Positions 24,731-37,277 of a stretch of 64,000 nucleotides of DNA are shown piece after piece. Position 1 is the stretch's first letter, and every line of letters starts with the position of its first letter. This stretch comes from Hymenochaete sp. R1 (taxonomy: Eukaryota; Basidiomycota; Agaricomycetes; Hymenochaetales; Hymenochaetaceae), in contig JAFREE010000051.1 in NCBI GenBank assembly GCA_019400425.1, forward strand, positions 1 to 64,000, written 5' to 3'. The notes under the pieces are model-generated. The model made no database searches. It saw nothing but the letters and a program-made list of their open reading frames with translations, and had not been told where the DNA came from. The translations under genes and the position numbers were made by a program.

Positions 24731-26709
24731 TCAAGTATTCCTCAATCGTCGCCTTACCCTGATAGCGTCCGTGCCAAATCCTACAAGCGCGATGACAGCA
24801 ACTCCGGCGAAGCATGTCCCAACGTACACGATCATCTTTGAGAACTTTCCATCGGCGACATCGAATCCAAAATTTGGATGAGGTGTCTCCGGTACGGATG
24901 AGGCAGATCTTGAAGCTGACCGAGCTGTATCCAGATGCGAGAGCGCTGTTGAGATGGGTGTGGAGAGAATGTTGCCAATGCCCCTTGTGAACATACAGAT
25001 ACCGAGAAGAGTCGTATTCAGCCTGGGGTTGTCCTCTTGCGACGTCCGAAAGGTGAGTACATCCATTGACTACCTGTATACTGAAGCAGAACTTACTGGC
25101 AATAGGTTTAACAAACCCGGTAAAAAGGCTGGTCCAGCCACTGGCTAGAGCACCGTAGACCATCCCGAATGCGAGGACACCGGCAAAATTTCGGGAGAGG
25201 ATTCCCCAAAGAACAAAAGTCGTGACAGAAGTGCTGAAAGTCGTTGACGCCGCAAGGATCCAAGGGCCCCATTTATCGGATAGGTAACCCACCGCGATAC
25301 GCCCAAGGACAGCCGATCCTACAGGAATAGGGTAAATACAGCATGTACAGAATGGTAAGTAAGGTAAGTCATCACCATTGAGGAAGGCCAGAGCTAGGGA
25401 CGATTCTGTATCGCTCAGCTCAAGCTCACTTGCAAATGCTAGACTTTCATCAGGTGCAACATAGAAAGGAATCTAAGATGTAAGTCTCACTTGGCAACCA
25501 AAGCAAAGGTACGAAATATGCCAAACCCTGCAAAGTATTTGCAGCTAGGGCGGTCATAAATGCCGGATTCTTTATCCATTCCCATTTCAGATTTTCGTCT
25601 CCAGGGCGAGACTCTAGGCCATGTGCTGTCCTTTCTGGAAGCCTTGGCTTTAGGAATGGAAGCCCAGGTATAACAAGCGCCGCGAAAGATACTGCCAAAA
25701 TCCTTAAAGTCGTCGAGGGACCGTATGAGTTGACCAGGACAGGAAGGATGAGCGGAAAGAATAGCCCTCCGATGGCATTCCCTTTTCAGTATAGAATCGT
25801 TAGGAGTTGCAAGACCAATGCAATAGTCATGGGTCAGTACCTGCGAACATAATTCCGTTGGCTAAACCTCGTTTGCGCACAAACCATTCGGTCATGAAAG
25901 ATATGCATGGTACATATAGGAGAGCTGAAATGGAAGTGGTGAGTGGGTGGTAGTAAGAGCGATAAATGCACTTACAACCACCGATTGCGTATACAAGGCC
26001 TTGTAGGACAAGCAAGTCGCGGACCTATATTTTCAAGTTGTCAAAGACTGGGCATGAATAATCATTGGTGCTGGCTTGCCTTCGTCGCAAAGCTAGCACC
26101 TAGTAAACTCGAGATGCAAGTCACAAGACCGACGTAAAGAGACACACGTCTCATCCGAGGATATTCGTTCAGGAAAGGGAGTACAAATGGGTCTGTTTAA
26201 ACTCAAGGTAAGACAGATGAGAGAGAGGTGATTGGTCATACACTCACTGGAGCAGTACATGATCCCTGACGCAATTGATCCAATATTCGGAAGCACTTCT
26301 GAGGCACCCTTTTGAGCGTTGAACGTCGGGTCACGCATGTAAGCGCTGAGCAGAACACCATATGATGTGGGAAATGCCCAAACGAAGGCCCAGACAATAA
26401 AGCCTGACGCCAGCTATGCGTAGCTATTCAACCAGAGACACTGCATCACTGTAGATTCACTCGACTGACAAATGACCAGGCTCTGAACCCTCCATCCGTC
26501 GGTGCAAGATTGGAAAGGTTCCTTCGGGGCGTAGACTCTGTGCATTCCAACACATGAACAGGAGAAGTCGCTTCCGTAAAGGTTTGCGGATCAGAAGAAT
26601 GGACGGTGACGTCAAGACCTAGCGTAGAGAATGAATGCAATGATGAACCGCTCATGGTTGATAATTCCACAGCCTCTTGTCGAGGTCTGGACTCGGAGGA
26701 GGTCGACAT
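24731..26709 (-). CDS. MFS transporter, monocarboxylate type, copy 1, 510 aa, nine exons
   Basis: Exons are 26709-26470, 26413-26248, 26192-26080, 26024-25976, 25924-25841, 25781-25491, 25438-25376, 25318-25097 and 25035-24731 (511 codons). A variable cytosolic N-terminus ends in LAPTDGGFRAWSF, the start of the first membrane helix in fungal MCT/MCH-type permeases. About twelve membrane helices follow. YMRDPTFNAQKGA, the EWFVRKRGLANGIMFAG loop (RKRGLA is a conserved MFS element) and GYLSDKWGPW can be read. Such proteins move monocarboxylates, riboflavin or related acids across the plasma membrane, proton-coupled. The intron after exon 3 begins GCAAGC, a GC-AG intron. The nine-exon plan is shared with the other two copies. 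Confidence 0.88.
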
Positions 26710-27685
26710 GGTGGAGAGAGACGAAGGTAAAGGGTGTCACAGGTCGCTCGTTCAAGTTGATTTCTAAGAATCAGTGTACGCGAGTAGAGTAAAAAGCTAT
26801 TTGGATTATGATTATTTGTAAGCTTCTACTACGAATAGCGAGCATTGCGGACTTTTTCCGTTGGCTCAATTCCGTCCCTGCAAGCTTCAAGTTATAAATG
26901 AAATGAAATTCCATCTTGAGGCTCTTCTCAAAATTTTACCGAATGATATGCTCAAAGAGCCTGTTACTGTCTTGCTACTAAGGGAATTCAATGACAATGA
27001 CAAAACCGTACCCTTCTTTCCGGCCGACAGTGAGTGAGTGTCAGCCACCATTCCAATGCAATCTGGCAAATTCTATAATTAGCGACTCCATGGATCGTCA
27101 GCCCGCACAGCCTAGACTGCTTCAAAACCAGCCAGCGTCGCTCCTGGTCTCCGTCACCCTTCTCTCCTAATAACCACCACCATCTCGTCCTCTACGACAC
27201 ATCCGCTCCAGTATACTTACCCTCTCTCACTATCCCCCCACTTGACTGGCTCTTGTTCTGCCATTCTCGATGACGAACACATCCGTCGGTAACCCCCTCT
27301 ACTCGTCCTGCCACTCTGTCCTTTCTGCCTTGCACCGGTGCCACCCGACGTCCGCCTCACAAAACGACTCAACGGGACTTGTTAGTATGATCCTCGTGAA
27401 AACTTGACGAAGTTCAGACCACTTCTCTTCCGAATCGAGACGCGCTCTCTCCTCATCTACCAGCTCTATGTGATACGGACTTTTGGAACGGAAGGTTCAC
27501 CTTCTTCTCACTACTCGTCTGACTGGTGGGGCTGACACCAACATTTCTGTGCCACCTGATTCTAGTCCAGACTATAACATGCCTCGCGGCGGAAACTCCA
27601 CTTCTACCAGCCTCATCCTACACCCCATCGAAATCCACCAACAACTCCCTTCACAATGCTTTCCCTCGACCTGGATGTTCATTGT
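26710..27685. other. Spacer between the tandem transporters
   Basis: This stretch holds the promoter of copy 1 (minus) and the 3' flank of copy 2. The 27040-27685 part is a diverged duplicate of 24110-24730. I see no gene. Confidence 0.5.
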
Positions 27686-29696
27686 TCAAGCACTCCTCGG
27701 ACGCTGGCTCACTCTGACGGTGTCCATTCCAAATCCGACAAGCGCAATGACTCCGACTCCAGCAAAACACGTCCCTACGTACAAAATCATTTTTGCAAAC
27801 TTGCCATCTGCGACATTGAATCCGAAGCTTGGATGTGCGGTTTCTGGCGGGGATGAGGTGGGACCTGAGGCTGACCGGGTTTCATCCAGATGCGAAAGCG
27901 CTGTTGAGATAGGTGTGGAGAGGATGTTACCGATCCCCCGAGTGAACATGTACAAGCCAAAGAGAGTCGTGTTCAATTTTGGGTTATCCCCTACGGCGAA
28001 AGGTGAGTATTGAGTATAACTATCTACACATTACGACGTACTGGCAAAAGGTTTCACAAATCCGATGAACAGGCTAGACCAACCGCTGGCAAGGGCACCA
28101 TAGACGATCCCGAAGGCAAGTACCCCAGCAAAGTTTCGAGAGAGGACTCCCCAAAGGACGAAAGTCGCGATGGATGTACTAACACTTGTCAACGCTGCAA
28201 GGATCCACGGACTCCACTTATCGGACAGGTAGCCCACCGCAATCCGACTAAGGACAGCCGATCCTATATGATAGAGTAAGTACAGAATGTATGGAATGTC
28301 AAAGTAAGTCATCACCATTGAGGAACGCCAGGGCCAAGGACGATTCGGTGTTGCTCAGATCAAGCTCACTTGCGAATGCTAAAACCCCATCAGACACATG
28401 GGAGAAAGATTCAGAGGCGCAGCTCACTTGGCAACCAAAGTAAAGGTACGAAATATGCCAGCCCTTGCAAAGTGTTCGCAGCAAGGGCAAGCATAAAGGC
28501 TGGGCTCTTTGCCCACGCCCATTTCAACGACCCTTCATTTGAACGTGACTCTGGAGAATGAATCCTCCGCTCTGAAAGCCTTGGCCTTAGGAAGGGAAGA
28601 CCTGGTATGACAATCGCTGCAAACGACACAGCCAGGATTCGCAACGTTGTTGTGGGGCCGTATGAATCGACCAAGATAGGAAGGACGAGCGGGAAGAATA
28701 ATCCTCCGACGGCAGTCCCTTTTGGACACCGCTCATTAGAATACTCAAGAGTGCCAAAGGTGGTAGGCATACCTGCGAACATAAGACCATTTGCTAACCC
28801 TCGTTTACGTACAAACCATTCGGACATGAATGATATACATGGCGCATATAGGAGGGCTAAAGAAAGAAAGACAGCGGTGAGTGAATGTCATTGAGAGAAT
28901 TGAATGACACTCACAACCACCTATTGCATACACAAGACCTTGGAGGATGAGCAAGTCCCGGACCTATGTGATGTCAAAGGACGGTCCGGTCTTATGTTAA
29001 TGCTGGCTTGCCTTGGTCGCGAAGCTGGCGCCCAGCAGGCTCATGACGCAAATCACAAGACCGACGTAAAGAGACACGCGTCTCATATGGGGGTATTTGT
29101 TTAGCAAAGGAAAAATGAAGGGGTCTACGGATGACAGGTAAGAGTCCTAGCTATGGGTTGTGTTCAGCATACGTACTGGAACAATACATGATCCCTGACG
29201 CTATGGACCCTATGTTTGGAAGGACCTCTGAAGCATCCTTTTGAAGGTTGAACGTAGGATCTTGCATATATGCGCTGAGGAGAACACCGTAGGATGTGGG
29301 GAAAGCCCACACAATGGCTTCTACAACAAAAGCTGCAGCCAGCTGTGGTTTATTATTTCAGTCAAAGAAAAAAAGGCTGAAATTGTGGGTGCAATGGGAG
29401 AGACTTACAAATGACCAGGCTCGGAACCCTCCATCTGTAGGTGCCAGAGAAGAAAGGTTTCTCTGGGTGGCGGAATCTGTGCTTTCAAAAGCACGCAAGG
29501 AAGACTCTGTATCTGTAGGAATATCTGGATCAGGAGTCCCGGAAGCACCAGCACCAGTGGCATTGCCGAGTGATACATCGGAACTTTCAGCTCTCCTTTC
29601 TGCAATGTCGAAGGCTAATGTAGAGAATGAAGGATGTGATGCGAATCGTATGCTTGCTAGTTCAACGTCTTGTTGGGAAAAAGTTGAGGTCGACAT
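27686..29696 (-). CDS. MFS transporter, monocarboxylate type, copy 2, 526 aa, nine exons
   Basis: Exons are 29696-29409, 29342-29177, 29124-29012, 28963-28915, 28856-28773, 28718-28428, 28378-28316, 28263-28042 and 27990-27686 (527 codons). Exons 2-9 have exactly the same lengths as in copy 1; only exon 1, coding the disordered N-tail, differs (288 against 240 nt). Shared landmarks are LAPTDGGFRAWSF, SEWFVRKRGLANGLMFAG and GYLSDKWSPW. The third intron again starts GCAAGC. The start Met (MSTSTFSQQDVELAS) aligns with copy 3 (MTGTQKHSQDIELES). It is divergent from the membrane-protein gene at 30136. The substrate is unknown. Confidence 0.88.
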
Positions 29697-30135
29697 GGTG
29701 GAAAGAGGTGAAGGTAGGTGTAATGAGTCAGTCGTTGAGTCAAGCTTTGGAGATGAAGATGTGTGCCGATCAGCGGAGAGATGGATTCTTCCCGCTTGCT
29801 CGTCCTCGTCATTTTTGAGGACGCTTGTTACAGCAGCAGTTTCAGAAAACCTTGTCGGAGGGTGATTTTTCGTTGGTATCGCAAAAGGGAAGTTACCGCA
29901 TTTGTAATGCTTACCAAACGATTCCCACGACTCTTTGGCCAACGATTCCTTCGCAGCTCTCATCCTCGTCCACGACCATGAAGGCAGCGATGTCCGTTCC
30001 TCTGAACTCTCTGGGGACGACGATGATATCGACGAGTCGCTTGGCAGGAATGAGCATCCCCTCGGACATGGCATTGTGCTCAAACCCCAGCTTGCATTCA
30101 TCTACTTCCTCTCCCCGTCTCTGAAGGTGGACGCT
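29697..30135. promoter_or_regulatory. Divergent promoter between MFS copy 2 and a membrane-protein gene
   Basis: This 439-nt region lies between two outward-facing starts. An open minus-strand frame runs through it in phase with the transporter, but its translation is Ser-rich and lacks any match to the other two copies. I treat it as leader rather than coding sequence. Confidence 0.45.
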
Positions 30136-30964
30136 ATGCACAACCTCAGTAGTCAAGCACCCGTCAAGATATCCCTCCTTGCCCTTCTTGTCTTCTCGTT
30201 CTTGTCAGTATTCTCACGTCAGATTTGGTCTTTGCTCGCTCGGTACACGCACAAGACGGATGTAGGAGACATTGTAGCGGAGGCATTCGCGAGGGGCCGA
30301 AGTCATGACACGGCCAAGTCTTTCATCAGGACCTCGACTCGATTCTGCAGCTTGCTAGTTCGCTTGCTGCTGGCTGTTGTGTATTGCAAAGGTATGAGCA
30401 GTCATTTAAGCGTGTCTGATATGTGAAGCTGAAAGTCGAGCGGGCGCGGTCAGCTGTATGGAACCTCTCTGGACCGCCCCTACTCCTGTGCCAATATCTC
30501 TCGTGTTGTCTATTGTGTTCACCATCTTCCTGTCATGGTTTTGTGTATCATCGTCTCTGGAGAGCAAACGTTTGGTATATTCCAGCAGTTTCTCGAACGG
30601 CTTGTATATCGCATGGCTTATTGGGATTGACTACGCCCACGCCGAAGGTTCACTCAACACGGACAAAGTCATGGTGGCACAGGGCCGTTTGTTCCAGGAC
30701 ATCAGTAAGCTTGCAGCAAGGTCCCTGAATACTGAGTCCATAAGCTGACTTCTTCCCAAAGCCTCGGTAGCATTTTCGTTCGCATCGTTCTCGACTCTTC
30801 AGATTTACTCTGGGATAATGAGACTTCGTGGGAGCACGAATAAGAAGGGAAAACGATACCTCTCCGTGTCCTCCATGTCTTCCATGGCAGGGCTTGTCGG
30901 CACGGGCCTTCTTCTCCCTCTGCTCTTCCCATCCGTCAAATTTCACGGCGACAAAGATTACTCG
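30136..30964 (+). CDS. Multi-pass membrane protein, 3' end unresolved
   Basis: Three exons can be supported: 30136-30391, 30429-30704 and 30762-30964, with phases 1, 1 and 0 agreeing. The translation carries about six hydrophobic segments, including ISLLALLVFSFLSVFSRQIW, SLVLSIVFTIFLSWFCV and MAGLVGTGLLLPLLFP, with short polar loops (FARGRSHDTAKS). After the GTACGCC donor at 30965 no acceptor gives a convincing continuation: the frames available either stop soon or lose hydrophobic pattern. It could be a decayed gene, a short six-helix protein, or the first part of a longer transporter. The first intron (37 nt) is short for this genome, so that junction may be slightly off. I recognise no family. 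Confidence 0.5.
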
Positions 30965-33900
30965 GTACGCCTTCTCTCATTCGCAAATGGCACGGTCAGC
31001 TTAAACTCATCTTTTTATGTCTATCCCCTCCTCTCAAATGTTTATCTGGTTCTTGATTCGTCACAAAGGACCACTCATCTATTCGTTCGTCATCTTTCCC
31101 CCTTTTGTTTCCATCTGCTTCGATTCTCTCACTCCGCCTCAGTGTTTGCCTCGCACTCTCGATCGTTCACCTACAGCAGTATAGTCCCTCATATCGTCGT
31201 CCGTTTTAAGCTCCTGTTGATATATCAAAGGTGTATATCTACTGCAATGCAACTTTTACCAGGAACTATATCCTCCGTGTTGTTGACTATCATTGACGCA
31301 TCAAGTCCAGTCAACCTAGTCGCCAAGGTACCAAAATTACATGGCACAAAGCAATGTGAGCCCATCCCTAAACTCCCTCTAAACGTTGCGGTAGCGTGGC
31401 ATTTGTCATACCGATTTTCCTAAAAGCCGGACAAGTTGTATGAGAACCTAAGTGCGATGCTCACCAACTCAAATAATTGTCGAACGGTTATCCCTCCCCT
31501 TTGCAGAGTAGCACTCAAGTAAATGCCAGTAGGGTCAAAAACGCAGGGGAGCACTCTGTTGCTTACACTCCGACGACGGCCAGATGATAAGAGAGTTTAA
31601 CTGGCATCCCCATTCCAAGCGGGTTGATAGATAGCCAGAGTTCCAGAGCTCGAGAAGTCTTGTGAAGCCAGCACGCCACTCAGATGACGGTGAAAAGGTG
31701 AGATCCGGAAGATGCGTTCGACAAGGACAAACAATCACAAAGAAACGAAAGTCGTTTCGTGTAGGGAAAAAACCCGTCGTTTGTCCAACTTACCATCATC
31801 ACACTAGAAACCATTAACGCGAAATCGTCATAAGTTAGAAGAGTAACTTAATATCTATCGGCGCTCTGCTACCCGGAAGAGCGCAGTTGAAAAAAAGCCA
31901 CTCACCGTCGGAGGTGGTCCCGCCCACCCACCTCCCGTCGGCTCCATATTGGATGTTTTGCGCCGACTCCCGGTCTCGAGCCAGACCAAGCACCGTTTTT
32001 TTAGAAAAAGAAAAGGAAATTTGCAATATATCATCAGTATATTGCCCCCAATAATCCTCGGTCCATCTGTCGTCAGGTCCTGAGAAACAAGGTGAGTCGA
32101 AAGCTAAAAACTTGAAAGTGATTCTACGTACCAGAATATAGGAATCAGCATGCCTCCGCAGAATGGCGGCCCAATACTCGGTCGAAACAAGAATGGCTCT
32201 GCGCATATAAGCACCAGGAACAGGAAGCGACAATGAAGTCGAACCCATCGCCATAGTACGTCGGGAGTAGAAGAGGCCCTGCCACCCACTTCCTTTTGTT
32301 GACCCAATCTCGTAAGATTGGCCAACCCCGGTCATTTCGCCTGACCCCGGCGTATCGAGAGTGCGACTCGGAAGAAGCACCCTCGAGTGAGCTGGCCCAT
32401 CCACCCAGACTCACTGTGCTGCCACTGAAATGACAGCCCTCTGTCAACTCGCCTTTTTGAGGCGGAAGACCAATATTTATATGCTGAGGCTGACAGAGAC
32501 AGTGAGTCAGTGCGTTAGTTGTATGAGTGGAAAGCTCGCTTACATGGCCAATTCGATGCCTCACTGTCCACGATGCGGCCACCCCCACCGTGGAAGCCTG
32601 GATCGGGTTGTTGCCCTGGCCGTCGAGAGATGCTTGGTTAGTGCGGTGGCAGTCTCTGGTTGGAGCTGCCACTCGCCGCAATGATGCTGCCTGAAAGAGG
32701 AATGAGTACGAAGAGTTTACGGTGAGTGGCACATACCTCTATCTCGAAGCGGCCAGTGTGGTACATGTGCTCGTGTCGTCTGCGGTGTGTATGTGTATGA
32801 GTTATATGGTGCAGACGACGGAGGATAAGGATGCGGAGTGGCAGAGGTATGAAAGAATGATGTGTGGCATCGCGCAGAGCCTATGAGCACAGTAAAAGAT
32901 GAAGCCTTGAGTGGCTATGATGAGAGTCCCTCGTCCCTATGAAGGGATGGTAGTGGTTCGAGGGAGAGATGGGGAGACGAGAGGGGAGCGAGAGGGGACG
33001 TCTTTTATAGAATTTGGACCAAAGAGCCTGGGAAATTTCAAAAGCTGTGCTACTTTCTAGAGAACAACCACTCGAGAAACGGTCACGGTATTCCAGTCCA
33101 GTCTGGAATGGTTGTGTCATAGCAAAAGTGACTGGGCTGGTTGAGATGCCACCGAGGTCCCCGAGAAGCTACCAGGAGCGAGAAGGAAACATATGACTGA
33201 GTGCTGAGTTGAGTGATGTGAAAGATCTCGGCAGAATAGGTGCGTCTTGGGAACAAAAGCTGTGCACTTTCTAAATGTGGACCGCGTTGTTGACAGCTAT
33301 TTACGCGCCGTAGGCGGATACCTCACCCTCACCCTCACCCTCACCCTCACCCCTTATTCATTTCTTGCTTTTATTCGTTTTACGAACGCAGGGCATAGTG
33401 GGTAAGTCTTGAAATGACAGCCGTTCCACACAGTTTGACGGACGATCGGACAGGCAGGCTCAAGAAAGTAAGAGGTTCCAATCGGTCGCGACCGACCTCA
33501 AATTGACCGAGTGCCGTTTCCACTGAAAAGCCGCCTTGGAGCGACTGGGTCTTCGATTTCCGATCCTTCAGAGCTTTCAGTTCTCAGCTTACCATTGAAA
33601 TCATCACAGGTAAGGGACAAGCGTTCAAGGAATGGGGCACCGGGCACCGCCTCTAATAGCGAAAGGGCCAAGTGCATGTGTCGTCGGGCAGGCTAAGACA
33701 GAGCTGGAATGAGCGACACCAATATTAATGACTGTGGGGAATGTCAATTCTAAGCGCGCATTTAAGATCTCGCTCAGCGGCCTTGTACACAGCACTAATC
33801 GATATCTCGCGTTTCGACCGATACAAGTCTTCGTCGGGTAGTACGAACTCGATGGAGTCATCCCCGGGGTGTTCTCTGGATCTGGCCGGCCATACCGAGC

Positions 33901-35330
33901 TTCGAACTAAGGACTTCGGGATGTCCGACAGCCTAATCTTCGTCCAAAGGCTGAGCGTTTCCCTCCAGCGACGACATGCGATACTCGTATAGGAAACATC
34001 GGTATTTCGACATTGAGTGGATCGTCCTCTGAAGTCGGACCCTTCGTCGCTGATATCCCTATCCATCCGAGTCGCTATCTCTTCTCTTTTCTACATGATG
34101 TCGATGGTACCAACTTCGAAAATATATGACAGGATTTCTGATGGGAGTCTATCCGTATCCATGACTCGGAGACAGTCTTTGCCTACGAACAGCCTGGATT
34201 CCGGTTTTGTTGTTTTCCTTTCTCCGTGCGTATGGAGAGATGTGTAGGAAATCGCTATAGATGTAGGGACTTAGAGTAGGTTAGGTGAGGTGAGGTAAGC
34301 AACTTGAAGATCTGAACGCGACACCAGCGAAAAAAACACACACCCCCTGGCAAGGTTTTCTGAAACCGCTGTAACATGATATGAAATGAAGCAGGTTGGA
34401 GGTGTACATACCGTACCAGACTGGTCCAATTGTATGATCGTGTTCACAACATTTTTAAAGCTGAGATGCAGAAATAGAGGACATGTCGGCCCGATTGCAC
34501 CGGTATAGTAGCACACTAACCGTACCGTACTGACCGACGTACAGCGGTACAGCCTGTAAGTACAAAACGACGCCCAGGAGAGGGGGGGTTGGGTTGGGTT
34601 GAAATTGCGAGAGTGCGCAGGTATACGGAAGAGATCCGAGCGGCAGAGATGGACGGCAATGTCACGATGTGAGGGGACGACTCGGATGTCTGGAGAGGTA
34701 ATTCCGAAGGGTTTTTTTTTGGTTGGAGGTGGCTTAAGCTTATTTTGTTTGTAAATGGTTCGTCGGATGAAGCCGAGGGTGGCGTCGGAGGGCTCGGAGA
34801 AGCTAACCACTGGCAGCATTTGGGAGCGTAATGGGATCATGGTTTGATTTTGAGGATCAGACTCAGAGGAATTTGAAAAATGAACGACGTGGAAGGGGCG
34901 ACGGTGTGTGGTGCTTTGGTGGTGAGCGCTAGTACTAGTGTTTGCACAGGATGGTTGGTCGTTCGAGCTTCGTCGTCGTTGCTTCGACTCGAGAGACCAG
35001 AGCGCGCTGAAGTGAAGTGAAGGGAAACGCCGGCCGGGAGTTGAGCCGAACCGAACCGGCCCGAACCAGATTGAATTGAATTGGAGTCGCTTCAGGTGTT
35101 TGATCTAATCTCATTTTTGTGGCGTTTACATTTAAAAAAAAAAGAAAACGAGTAGGCCTAGGATTCCAGTGGGAAGCAGTCGTGACGTTGTTGTGAAACT
35201 AAGAATCAGTGAGATGTACAGTATATATGTATATATAGTGTTATGTGGAAGACGAAGGAGTTGTGCGCTGGGTGGAATAATGCTACTCGCTATTACTATT
35301 TCCAGGAAAGGAAAGTCGAAGGTCCGGAAG
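30965..35330. other. 4.4-kb region without a supported gene
   Basis: A minus-strand segment at 31850-32300 is open for about 190 codons and has one good intron-like signal (GTACGT donor, TTTCTCAG acceptor near 32090). Its product has no family I know and no clear start or end, so I do not call it. A hexamer run CCCTCA lies at 33321-33353. The 33.7-35.3 kb part resembles the low-complexity stretches, with GACTCGGA-type words at 34066, 34163 and 34679 and CACTGGCA at 34808. Confidence 0.5.
33321..33353 (+). repeat. CCCTCA hexamer microsatellite
   Basis: About five units of a CCCTCA hexamer. It differs from the CCCTAA telomere unit and is isolated, so I regard it as a microsatellite. Confidence 0.8.
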
Positions 35331-35333
35331 ATG

Positions 35334-35366
35334 CACTGCGTTCAAGGGGGTGCTACACCAATTCGG
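35334..35366 (+). repeat. Left terminal inverted repeat
   Basis: It begins CACTGCGTTCAAGGGG, then G, then TGCTACACC. It matches the complement of 38162-38194 at 30 of 33 positions. ATG precedes it. Confidence 0.88.
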
Positions 35367-35795
35367 AGGATGTTGTGTACATGATCTGTGCCGATCTACC
35401 CCAATTCCGTGCCTATCCCGGCTAGAATGCATGGTGTAGGTTAGTGTAGCCGAAAAACACCGAAGATACATCAATTTGTGATATACTGAGTCACGCGACT
35501 TCACCTAGTTTGGTGTATGTAATGTAGTTTGAGTTGTTATGGGTATATAATGTTGTAGTCAGGGTACACCAATTTGAACATCACGTGTTGTGATTGACGC
35601 CGGGGCTTTTTTAGACTCTAGATTTGTATCTGTTAAGTCTCTTCCCTCTTCCCGTACAGTAGCCGCACCTATATGTCTATACATGCCAGGATCGACGGAC
35701 TCTGGTTAGCGACATATATGAGCCCCAAGTTCAACATCGCGTCGTCGTCTTTTTCTTCACGCCACCACCACCACCACCACCATCCCAGCGACGAA

Positions 35796-36525
35796 TCGAC
35801 AGAATATCTTCGACATCAACGATGAGCGTCGCTACCGTATTTTCTACGACAAGAAGATGTCCCAGGAGGTGCCCGGAGACTCCCCCGGCGATGAGTTCTT
35901 ACATCTTCCGTATCTCTGGCGGAAACGACAAGTAGGGCTTCCCTATGAAGCAGGGTGTCCTCCCTCACCGTGTCCGCCTCTTGCTCTCGTATGGTCATTC
36001 ATGTTACCGTATCCGTCGTGCGGGCGAGCGCAGGCGCAAATCTGTGCGCGGATGCATCGTCGGTCCCGATATCGGTGTACTTGCTCTCGTTGTCGTTAAA
36101 CAGGGCGAGAGCGACTTACTGGATTGACCGACACTGTTCTCCCGAAGCGCCTTGGACCAAAGCGCGCAACGAAAATCTGCCGCTTCTTCTACCTTAGCAA
36201 AGAGGATGACGTCCGGAAGTATGTTGTCCGTCATGAAGTGAAGAGCCAGAAGAATCCGGAGAAGAAGCCTTATACGAAGGCGTGAGTATTCTCTCTGCCT
36301 TCTTAAATCTACTCATATCGGACGGTGATCCTCTTTCTTAAGCCCCAAAATCCAGCGCACCGTCACCCCAATACGTTCGCAATGTCGCCGTCATGTCCGT
36401 GCACTTAAGACTCGTAGAATTGACCGCCAGAACGAGCAGAAGAAGGAATACCAGTACGTACCAGTTACGCTTGTCTGTAGAGCCCTCCTGGCTAACAGGC
36501 GCAAGGAAAAGGTCTCATCGCATAC
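35796..36525 (+). pseudogene. Ribosomal protein S6 (eS6) copy 1, broken
   Basis: The translation in shifting frames follows eS6 from near residue 15 onward: [59 protein letters not shown] and DDVRKYVV. Damage seen: a few bases lost just after the GDEF segment shift the frame, a TAG replaces the expected Gln codon before GFPMKQG (near 35934), and one base is missing near 36114. The first codons of the gene are absent. Two introns remain (about 36283-36342 and 36454-36487) with GT-AG borders, so the copy came from genomic DNA rather than mRNA. It lies inside the CACTA-type element. Confidence 0.85.
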
Positions 36526-36686
36526 CTTAAACTCGCATACTTACTGATTCTAACCATCTCAAAAACAGGGCTACATCTGCTTAAACTGTCCTTTCCCGTT
36601 CCCTTATATCGACTTCTTCCTTCTCCCCCATCGCGTGTTCGTTCCGCCTCCCACTCGCCTCACGTCGACCCCTCTCCTCCCTCATT

Positions 36687-37211
36687 ATGGCCGTATGGAA
36701 AGTATCATATGCCCACCAATGTATGTCATGTCCTTATCTGTTTTCGCTTCCAAAATTGTATGGCATGGCGCGGCCGATGTCAGCTAATGAAGGCGAGCCC
36801 CAGGCTTTTGCGTTCGATTATTTCCCGGGCGTCGTAGATCCTGACTTTGCGATCCAGCCAATCCCATGGCTGCCCCCTCTGAGCAGGTCATCCTCGACAG
36901 GCTCGCACTCTAGCAGTCATTCTCGCTCGAGCATTGGCTATTCGCACGTGGCCACCGGTGGCGTTAATGGCGCAACGCAAGTCCCCGACATGTGGCAAAA
37001 CGTTTCGGACGCGAGCTTCCATCCATTTCCGATAGGTGCTGAGGATGCGTGGTGTCTCCCTTCCCTCGACAACACAACGGGCCTGGTAAAATGGCCATCC
37101 TTGCACCCGCGGTCCACTTTAGAGAATAGAGGTCGCTCTCGCGCACTCCCTCAGATGCTTTCTCCTATTCACGCGAAAGAAGTTGGTGCATCTTCGTCGT
37201 CGTTCCATTGA
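36687..37211 (+). CDS. 174-codon frame inside the mobile element, unrecognised
   Basis: An intact frame runs from ATG at 36687 to TGA at 37211, between the two S6 copies. It is preceded by about 100 nt of C/T-rich, promoter-like sequence. The product is Ser/Pro/His-rich with no membrane segment; [20 protein letters not shown] and [14 protein letters not shown] can be read. It does not resemble a transposase. It may be a captured fragment of another host gene, with its own leader, or chance. The first codons could instead contain an intron. Confidence 0.4.
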   Translation: MAVWKVSYAHQCMSCPYLFSLPKLYGMARPMSANEGEPQAFAFDYFPGVVDPDFAIQPIPWLPPLSRSSSTGSHSSSHSRSSIGYSHVATGGVNGATQVPDMWQNVSDASFHPFPIGAEDAWCLPSLDNTTGLVKWPSLHPRSTLENRGRSRALPQMLSPIHAKEVGASSSSFH

Positions 37212-37277
37212 TGATAAAAATTTATTTATCTATTTAGGTTCTCTTTATCATTGCATGTTATACCCCCACACCCTTTC

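Noticed and set aside
24119..24841. 240-codon plus-strand frame behind MFS copy 1
   Set aside because: It overlaps the last transporter exon antisense, and the homologous flank of copy 2 does not preserve the frame.
29697..30101. 135-residue N-terminal extension of MFS copy 2
   Set aside because: The frame is open, but the other two copies lack any counterpart and start at the Met I used.
31835..32732. Minus-strand gene with one good intron
   Set aside because: A single intron-like signal is present, but no start, end or recognisable domain could be assembled around it.
33321..33353. Interstitial telomere repeat
   Set aside because: The unit is CCCTCA, not CCCTAA, it is short, and nothing else telomeric is nearby.
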